A stretch of DNA of 64,000 bases from Bimuria novae-zelandiae CBS 107.79. Lineage: Eukaryota > Ascomycota > Dothideomycetes > Pleosporales > Didymosphaeriaceae. Both the position numbers and the translations under genes were made by a program. The notes beneath the pieces were generated by a model that saw only the letters and a list, made by a program, of their open reading frames with translations, searched no databases and had not been told where the DNA came from. Positions 56,961 through 64,000 of this stretch are shown one piece after another; the stretch's first letter is position 1, and each line of letters begins with the position of its first letter. The stretch lies in contig ML976658.1 of the NCBI GenBank assembly GCA_010015655.1, forward strand, positions 619,030-683,029. The letters are read 5' to 3'.

Positions 56961-58121
56961 TCACATGCCATCCACAATCGTCCACGCCTCATCGTCAATC
57001 TCCGTCTCCGGCTCCGTGAACTTTACGCCCTCGACCTCGACGGCTTGTGACTTGGACAGTCCCATCGCCCGCACCGTCCAGACCACAGGATACAGCTGCC
57101 CGTCTTGCTTCCGCACGAAAATCTCCTTGGTGTCGCGGCGGAAGAGGACGACTATCTCGAACCAGCGGATGTGCTCGAGAGGATTAGTGTAGATTTTCTT
57201 GCTGGGGACAGCGGTGGGTGTGGTGGAGGTGGTTTGGAACTTGGATGTGTAGGGTAAGGCGAGGGGGTTGGTAGGAAGCGTGTCTACGACCTCGGAGCGG
57301 GACTCGGCGAAGAAGTCTATATGAAGGATTTGGTTAGCACCGCGGTAGGAGGGAGGATATGAGAAAGAGGGAAGGGACTTCCCTTCAACACTAGGGCTGC
57401 TTAGCGGATTGCGGGTTTTCCCAGCATCCGCCTTCTTGCTCTCCCCCTTCTCTACTTCCTTCCCCTTCTTTTTCCACACCTTCCCTTTCTCAAATTCCTC
57501 CACGCCCACCGTCTCTCTAACCACCTCCTCAAGCTCTTCTTCTTCCAGTGGAACTCCCTGTCCCTTCAAATCTCGCCCCACCAGGAACCGAAGCTCAGAC
57601 GTCCTCCCAGGCTCCTCGCGCTCCTCCTTCGGCACGCCAACGTTGAATGAGTCCGCAATCGCCTCCGCGCGCTCCTTAACCAGCAGGACAACCGCCGCCT
57701 TGACGACCCAGTACAACTCCCGCTCCCGCCCAACCGCCTCATCAATAATATTGTCATCCATGAGATCGTCCTGGCGCAGCATCAACCACTTCTCCTCCGG
57801 CAAGCGCAGCGGCATGGGCACAGCCTTGAGCCCTATATGTACGTGAAGTTGCATGCGGGCGATACTATAGTTCTCCTCCTGCTCCTGCTCTACCATAGTT
57901 AGACCAGAGCCTGACACTAGGATACGGGACATGAAACCAGGTGCGCCGATGGAATCGAGGGTGCGCGCTGAGCCGGGAGACTGGCGGGAGTCTTTGGCAT
58001 AGTAGTTGCGGCCGAGGTAGGCGTGGTCGGGGTGGAGGGTGTATTTATCGGGGGGCGCGTTACCTTCGATGACGTCGAGGGTCTTTGTCATGAGGAATTT
58101 TGCGTGGTGCCAGAAACCCAT
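56961..58121 (-). CDS. Unrecognised fungal protein, single exon
   Basis: 386 aa from the ATG at 58121 (MGFWHHAKFLMTKTLDVIEGN); the frame is open further upstream to 58379, but that extension is low-complexity and lacks support. No known domain seen. Features: a folded-looking N-terminal half (YLGRNYYAKDSRQSPG, GFMSRILVSGSGLTMVEQEQ, MQLHVHIGLKAVPMPLRLPEEKW), a Glu/Lys-rich low-complexity segment around residues 215-250, and a C-terminal strand-rich block (HIRWFEIVVLFRRDTKEIFVRKQDGQLYPVVW). No signal peptide or membrane span. Function unknown. Confidence 0.65.
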   Translation of the reverse strand: MGFWHHAKFLMTKTLDVIEGNAPPDKYTLHPDHAYLGRNYYAKDSRQSPGSARTLDSIGAPGFMSRILVSGSGLTMVEQEQEENYSIARMQLHVHIGLKAVPMPLRLPEEKWLMLRQDDLMDDNIIDEAVGRERELYWVVKAAVVLLVKERAEAIADSFNVGVPKEEREEPGRTSELRFLVGRDLKGQGVPLEEEELEEVVRETVGVEEFEKGKVWKKKGKEVEKGESKKADAGKTRNPLSSPSVEGKSLPSFSYPPSYRGANQILHIDFFAESRSEVVDTLPTNPLALPYTSKFQTTSTTPTAVPSKKIYTNPLEHIRWFEIVVLFRRDTKEIFVRKQDGQLYPVVWTVRAMGLSKSQAVEVEGVKFTEPETEIDDEAWTIVDGM

Positions 58122-58631
58122 TTTGGTGGTTTGAAAGTGAAGGGTTGGGATAGAGTGTGTTATGTGTAAGGAATATTCGATTGAGGGTGTGTCGTGGCTG
58201 GGTAAGCACCAGGGCTGGCGTGGAGGGTATGCTTGTGGAGAGTGTGCGTTGGACTGGGACTCGGTGGTGGTGGCTATATCGAGACCTTGATGGTGCTTTA
58301 GGAGCACGGTCCCTGCGGCGAAGGGACCGTGGGTTGAAGTGAGGTGTGAAAGACTAGGCAGCAAAGCTAACGGTTCCAAGTTTAACTCGACATACCTCCT
58401 AAAGTGAAAGGTTCGCGGTATCTCGGACCGATATCAGCTATTCACAACAACGTAATCCAAACGACTCAGATTCATGTGACAGCACATACACTCCATATCA
58501 CCAATATACCCCAAAATGGAAGCACGCCCAACGCTGACACTGCTATGTGAGACGACTAACTATATTGGCAAACGCATACGAACGGTATATACCAACGGCT
58601 CAACAAAAGGACCATGCCGCGGCGAACCGAA
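58122..58631. other. Intergenic region
   Basis: 510 bp upstream of the previous gene and downstream of the next minus-strand gene. No feature recognised. Confidence 0.45.
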
Positions 58632-60017
58632 CTACCGCTTTCCCTGCACCAACCGTTCCCATATGCCAGGGCGGCCAATTCTTTGTGACTGATAATCGCT
58701 GTCTTCAACCACTTCGAACCCGTCACTCGAACTCGTTTCCTCAGAAGCATTTCCCTCAGGCTCAACATTCTCTAAGACGACCACCCCTCCGGTTTCTTCG
58801 CTCTGTGCGGTTGCGCTCGGCTTGTCTTCGGGAAAGATGGCACTTGAGGAACACGGCTGTTCGACACTCTTCCTCGTCTTCTTCTGACTCTCCTCATAGA
58901 GCTCTGCGATTGTGGCTTCCATGATCTTCTCCGGCGTAGGGTTTTGAGCGAGTGCAGCGATGCTCTCTGCCGTGCTCAAATTGGCGTATTCCCAGGCGTG
59001 TTTCACGTCGGCGCTTTGCTCCTTGGGATCGGCGGGAGGAGGGGCTGCGGCTAGGGGTTCCGCTGGTGCCTCTGGAGATTTTGGCTCGCGAGATGGCGTG
59101 TCGGTGTGGGGAGAGAACTGAGGCTGGCGAGATGCGGGTCGTATGCCTTGGAAAAGCTGAAGACCCTCCATCGCTTCGACCAGGACTTGCTGTTCTGGCG
59201 AGGTTACAGCGCGACTGGAGCTCGGCTGTGTGTCCACTTCCTCTATCTTCGCATCAACGCGCTGGTTCGGCCTTTCTGGCTCTTGCACGGTATGCGCGGC
59301 CGAATTCTCACCGGAAACCACCTCTTTCTCATCCGAGATCTTCCCCCTTCGACCCTGATCGTGCTCAGGCTGAGGACACGCGACCCGCTTATCCCCACTG
59401 TTCAGCGCGAAATACCCACCCGCACTCTTCTCCTGCAACTTCTGCAATATAGGCGACGTAGGCCCCACCTTCGCGGCGCTCGAAGATAGAGATCGCTGAC
59501 TCCTGTGCCCGTATACAGGTATATCTTGCGGCAGAGTCATACCCGCAGGCGTCATGAGAACAGCGTCTGTTACCTCTTTCGCCATGCACTGAGCGTATGC
59601 GAGTGCTTGCTGATACTTGCTCTGTGGTGGTTCTGCTTCGTATTGAGGCTGTAGCTCCGGGTAAGTGCGTGACTTCATTTTCCCTCGCGAGGACGCCGTG
59701 GTGGCGTGGTGCTGACGCATCGCTAGTGGCTCACGAGGGGCGTTTGATGGAGGAGATGAGATATTGGGGACGGGGTTGGGGAAAGGCGCTGTATTGGCAT
59801 TGCCGTCGTCGTAAATTATAGGAAAGGCGGTCGGAAAACGCGCCGGTGGAGTGAAATCGAAAGCATGCCTTGGTCGGTCCGCTGAAGTGCTGTCTTCGCT
59901 GTGGGTAGACGGACGCGGTTGGTCTTGAGCTTGCGCTGATGGTCGTCGATTCTTGTTTTGCCGCGAAGACCTGCGGTGGGCAGGCACATATGTATTGTTG
60001 TTGGTCGGCGGAGGCAT
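58632..60017 (-). CDS. Intrinsically disordered protein of unknown function
   Basis: 461 aa, single exon. Start MPPPTNNNTYVPAHRRSSRQNK, then almost entirely Pro/Ser/Gln/Glu-rich disordered sequence. Short ordered-looking pieces are QQALAYAQCMAKEVTDAVL, a helix AWEYANLSTAESIAALAQNP followed by TPEKIMEATIAELYEESQKK, and an acidic tail (SSSDGFEVVEDSDYQ) closing with GRPGIWERLVQGKR. The YVPAHRR N-terminus resembles that of several fungal RNA-associated proteins, but this is weak. No function assigned. Confidence 0.65.
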   Translation of the reverse strand: MPPPTNNNTYVPAHRRSSRQNKNRRPSAQAQDQPRPSTHSEDSTSADRPRHAFDFTPPARFPTAFPIIYDDGNANTAPFPNPVPNISSPPSNAPREPLAMRQHHATTASSRGKMKSRTYPELQPQYEAEPPQSKYQQALAYAQCMAKEVTDAVLMTPAGMTLPQDIPVYGHRSQRSLSSSAAKVGPTSPILQKLQEKSAGGYFALNSGDKRVACPQPEHDQGRRGKISDEKEVVSGENSAAHTVQEPERPNQRVDAKIEEVDTQPSSSRAVTSPEQQVLVEAMEGLQLFQGIRPASRQPQFSPHTDTPSREPKSPEAPAEPLAAAPPPADPKEQSADVKHAWEYANLSTAESIAALAQNPTPEKIMEATIAELYEESQKKTRKSVEQPCSSSAIFPEDKPSATAQSEETGGVVVLENVEPEGNASEETSSSDGFEVVEDSDYQSQRIGRPGIWERLVQGKR

Positions 60018-62094
60018 CGTGTTAGGGTTCTTCTTGGGTGTATTTGGACCTACGGGTGTTTTTGAGAGAGTCTAAACGTTGGTCTTATAGCTACAAGTGC
60101 TCGATCAGGTACGTGAATCAATTTTTCAAAACATTGATTGGGAGAAGGAATGAATGGAAATTTGAAGGTAAGGGTCATCATGATCATGAAGCAGCCCGTC
60201 AAGCGAGTTACAGAAAACGCATTAAATTTTTCCCATAGTAGTACCAGATCATGTATATGTGATTTTGAACAACTAGTATATCGTACGTTTGCGCTTGTCA
60301 CCCACCGCAATGATATGTCCGTGATGGTTGACCTAGATCATCTCGAGGACTGTGTGCTTACATTAAGAATGAATGAACCGCGGTGTCTTCAGGTGCACCA
60401 ATGAAGAATCTACTTGGGCAATAAGAGGGTTTTTTACCTCATTGCGTCGGTATGGTATGCAGCGCGGAGGTCGTTCTCATCGATATACTTTCGCAGAGGT
60501 ACCTAGGTTAGGCACCTACGGTGACCATCTCGTCCAGACAACAGGAGCGGTGCATCAGCAGACCACAGAAGTACACCGATACTGACGTACTGGATTTTTG
60601 GATCACTGCTTCTCACGAATGTGGTTCGGTGTTGCTCGTAACGTTACCTGCAGGTGACGCGCAAGATTATGTTGGCTTGCATTGGGCTGCGCTAGATAGT
60701 CGTCCAATCAGAGACGGGAAACTGAGACCGAACCCCACTTCGCCCACTGCAGGCTCACCACCCACTCGGTCGCCATCCGATGCCCTCCTTCTCCATTGAC
60801 TTCGTCAGTCCAGCTGGCTCGCTAGACAACATTGGCGCGTGGTACTTGGCACGAGGAGCTTCGTACGGCGCCAGGCATATGGCGCGGAGGAAGGGCGACG
60901 ATCGGCGTGCGCTGTGGGCTTGACAGCCTCGACATGTGGTGAGAGTTTGGTATCGGAGATTCCAGCTCTCCCTCGCTGATCCACACTTCAGCTCAAAATG
61001 ACGCTCGATAACCCGCCCAGTCCAGACACACCTACACCTACACTAGAGTCCTTCGCAAATCTTGCACAGAGTTTCAATCCGAATTTGGCCGCCACAAAGG
61101 TGCTACATGCCCAGGAGATATGCCCAGATTCCAAGGCACCACATGTCCTCATCAAGCGTTGAAAGCGACTACGGTGGGCAAGACACTCCGCTGAGGCGCA
61201 TGTGTACAAGACCCTTGTCGCTGTGGATGGTACCGTTTCGGACCATTATAAGACAATCAAGTGCCACTCGGAAGGGAACGATTACAAGCTTCACAGAGAA
61301 AGGACTGGGTGGTATCACCAGCGTTCTCGCCAAATCTGGTATGCATAACATGCGGTATTGGGGGCCGCTCAAAGGACCAAGACACTGCAGGCTTACGACA
61401 TCAGTTCCTTATAGCAGCATATGTTATTGTCATACAGCCCCCTCGCGGATGGCAGCGCGATGGGGCTGCCTGATTGCTGTCATCTCATTGGCTGCGTAGG
61501 GTCCATCGTAAACGCAGTCAGCACGCATGCCTCAGCCTCACCCACGGGCCCGTATCAGCCCCAAGGCCTGCGTACGGAGGAACGTATACCGGAGATGGCA
61601 ATCGATTTCCCTAATCGGCGTTCATGGCGCCTGCTGCGGTTTCTGGTATTCTTCTTTTTGTGAGCACTGCCTACGCTGCAAAAACGCAATTGTCGTGCTG
61701 CATGTGTACGACTCGCAAGGTTGGTCAAGGTGCCAGCCCGTGCGCGTAGAAAGGCTTAACCCTTAAAATATCTGACCACCAACTTCCCTAGAGGCTCACA
61801 TGCACACCTCTCATTGCCTAGCCCCCAGCTGTTCCAGCCGGCAACACCGTTCCGCCGGTCCTCGTTAGGGGAGCCGAGCGATCATGTCAGCTGCTTGGAT
61901 GCTTTCCACAATCTTATATTATCGCTAATATGGTTTTCTTAAATAGACGTGCGGTATTTGCGCAGCGTCCTGCATCTCTCGTGGCGGTTTTCCTCGGATG
62001 CTTTCAGTCAATGCTATAACACGAGGATCGGCTGCTAGTTTCACGTTTAACACTATTGCATCTCTTGCCCTACGAATCGTTCAATCTGATAACG
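60018..62094. other. 2.1-kb region without a supported gene
   Basis: Several short ORFs but none with clear family motifs. From the ATG at 60998 a 54-codon protein-like stretch (MTLDNPPSPDTPTPTLESF, then LAQSFNPNLAATKVLHAQE) ends in a stop and may be the start of a decayed gene. A 61631-onward stretch (MAPAAVSGILLFVSTAYA) resembles a signal peptide but stops 42 codons on. Base composition is normal, without RIP. Confidence 0.35.
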
Positions 62095-63947
62095 ATGTCT
62101 TCGCCTCTCTGGTTTATTTTGGCTTTATGTAGTACACAAATAGGTAGAGTTGCGAGTTTTACCATACCACAGCATGCCGTCGATCCTGTGCGTCGGAAAG
62201 CGGATATCAACACAACCAGGGCTGGTTTTCTCTATGGCCCCGCTGTTGCTGGCGGTCCGCTATATCCGACAGGTCCGCTAGGTAACGCAAAGGTAGCTGC
62301 GGACGTGGCAAATGTACGGGTCGAGACCACTCCCAACACCATCTTGGTCCAGGAAGACGTTGCACACGCCGGCAGCTCAAGTGAACAGGTACGTTATTGA
62401 TCTATTATATATCTAAGCTATTACTGAAAAATGTCCATAGTATCAAGGGCTGGATACCGTCGAAGAGTATCTGCTTCTCTATAAAGGTCAATGGGCAAAA
62501 ACCTTACCGAATGGACCAGCTCCAGGTGTTCTTACAAACTACTCTCAAGACCTGTTCTTCTCCATGGAGCGACTCACAAACAACGCTTTCTCTGTGCGAC
62601 GGCTTCCCAAAGCTTCGAAGCTTCCCTTTCAGGTCTACTCTTCCGCAGTATCTAAGGTGGCTAACTCCTCTCTTCAACAACTCCTCCAAGAAGGTCGATT
62701 GTTCTATGCCGACCATCGCGCCCAATCTGTATTTCCAAAGACGACCAATAAATTTGCTGCCGCATGCGATGCCTACTTCTACATTGCAAAATCTGGCCAA
62801 TTCCTTCCTCTTGCAGTCAGGACCAATGTTGGTGCGAACCTAGTCTACACACCCGCGGATGACGATGCGGACTGGACTTTAGCGAAGATTATGTTCAACA
62901 TCAACGACTTCTTCTTTGCGCAAACCTGGCATCTCGCGTCTACACACGAGGTGGTACAGATTGCCTGGATGGCTGCCATCCGAACCTTGAGTGTCGATCA
63001 CCCAATCTTTGGTCTGTTGGACCGTTTGACGTTTCAACTGTTTTCAATCCAACCACTAGCGCAATCCTTCCTTTTTGACAACGGTACAGCGTTCGACACC
63101 CTTTTCCCTATTACAGGGACTGGAGCACGCGATTTCACCACAGAGCTTTACTTCAATGGCACCGGAGCATTCCAGGCCGGCTACTTCAAGTCGGACTTGA
63201 AGAAGCGGGGACTGCTGAACGGCGATGGTCCGAAGCTAGCCCACTTTCCATTCTACGAGAACGCTGCCGTCATTCACGGCGCCCTTCGAGACTTCATGCA
63301 TACCTTCATCAGTTCGTACTACAAGTCCGATGATGTCGTCCGGGATGATAAGGAGCTTCAAGCCTGGGCTACAGAGGCGAACGGTCCCGCCAAAGCTATC
63401 GACTTCCCCACCAAATTCGATACCAGAGACGCAATCATTGACGCCCTCACGCACATTGCGCACTTGTCATCAACAGTCCATCATTCCGTCAACACTAACA
63501 ATCTACTTCAAATATCTGCGACGCTTCCCATGCACCCAGCCTCGCTTTACAAACCGGTACCTACCACGAAAGGAGACCCCTCGGTTGCAGCATACCTCCC
63601 ACCTCTACAGGCAGCTTTGGCACAGTTCCAAGTTGATGGGCTTTTGTGAGTTTGGACCCATAGTCTCCCCTGACCCTTGTTGCTAACGCATGTTTCACCG
63701 CAATAGTGCACGACCTCTGTTGGCGAACACTACACGCTCTCTCGCCTACATGTTCGACAGTCCAACATTTCTCAACGGAACTAATGATAACACGCGCACC
63801 GCTGCGAATAAGTTCAAGCAGGCAATGCAGGAGTTCAGCAAGGAGGTTCGAGCGCGCACGTTTGATAAGAATGGGCTAAGTCAAGGGGCACCGTTCTTGT
63901 GGAAGGCGTTGGATCCTCTTGAAGCACCGTTTTCACTGACGATTTGA
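62095..63947 (+). CDS. Secreted fungal lipoxygenase (manganese-lipoxygenase type)
   Basis: Exons 62095-62388, 62441-63645 and 63707-63947 (introns 52 and 61 bp); 579 aa. It would insert dioxygen into polyunsaturated fatty acids. The start ATG at 62095 gives the signal peptide MSSPLWFILALCSTQIGRVAS. Lipoxygenase signatures are present: WHLASTHEVVQIAWMAAIRT (H262 and H267 as metal ligands), LSVDHPIFGLL, HHSVNTNN (H445 and N449) and a C-terminal isoleucine (PFSLTI), whose carboxylate supplies the last ligand. Several N-glycosylation sequons (NTT, NYS, NSS, NGT) fit secretion. Length is close to known fungal Mn-LOX (about 600 aa). That the metal is Mn rather than Fe is inferred from secretion and size. 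Confidence 0.92.
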
Positions 63948-64000
63948 GTGGCGAGACTCGCATAGAAGTACTATTGTCAATAGTTCACTGCTTTCTACTC

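Noticed and set aside
60998..61664. Possible gene at 61 kb
   Set aside because: A short protein-like start (MTLDNPPSPDTPTPTLESF) runs into stops and no intron arrangement restored a convincing frame.

Overview
This is a stretch of nuclear DNA from a filamentous ascomycete (Pezizomycotina; Dothideomycetes/Pleosporales is my best guess). Evidence: genes carry short 46-60 bp introns with GTAAGT/GTGAGT donors and GCTGAC/CTAAC-like branch sites; gene families are typically fungal (Sae2/Ctp1, Rad57, carnitine acetyltransferase, CBM20 amylase, AA13 LPMO, fungal lipoxygenase); and AT-rich transposon relics are full of TpA, depleted of CpA/TpG and still rich in CpG, the mark of repeat-induced point mutation (RIP).

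Layout. 0-1.2 kb: a mariner-like element with an intact DD34E transposase. 1.4-11.7 kb: four housekeeping genes, SAE2/CtIP-like (-), F-box/beta-propeller-like (+), RAD57 (-) and carnitine O-acetyltransferase (+). SAE2 ends in a 33-nt homopolymer. About 11.98-15.96 kb: the most unusual feature, some 80 degenerate units of about 47 bp in which a conserved block of about 29 bp alternates with a non-conserved block of about 17 bp. 16.2-19.5 kb: a secreted basic cysteine-containing protein (-) and an unrecognised protein (+).

20.5-33.9 kb: a gene for a protein with an embedded ubiquitin-like domain, split by an 11,985-bp insertion. Matching 23-nt terminal inverted repeats and an 8-bp target duplication make the insertion a hAT transposon. 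It is itself host to a complete Ty1/copia element (250-bp LTRs, 5-bp TSD), a Fot1/pogo element (about 1.95 kb, containing a 10-N gap flanked by a falsely duplicated end) and a solo LTR (386 bp, 5-bp TSD). Removing these leaves about 3.45 kb, a normal hAT size. Most interiors are heavily RIP-mutated while the element ends are not.

34.4-45.2 kb: three conserved but poorly characterised genes. 46.1-52.5 kb: a starch-related locus with a fungal transcription-factor-like pseudogene (two in-frame TAG codons), a secreted CBM20 alpha-amylase (-) and a divergent CBM20 starch-type AA13 lytic polysaccharide monooxygenase (+), which share a 1.1-kb intergenic region. 53-53.5 kb: a small two-exon gene. 53.8-56.5 kb: a 5'-truncated LINE with a 14-bp target duplication. 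57-60 kb: two unrecognised proteins. 62.1-63.9 kb: a secreted lipoxygenase.

Exon-intron structures were worked out by hand from splice motifs, reading phase and family motifs; no alignment or database search was possible.
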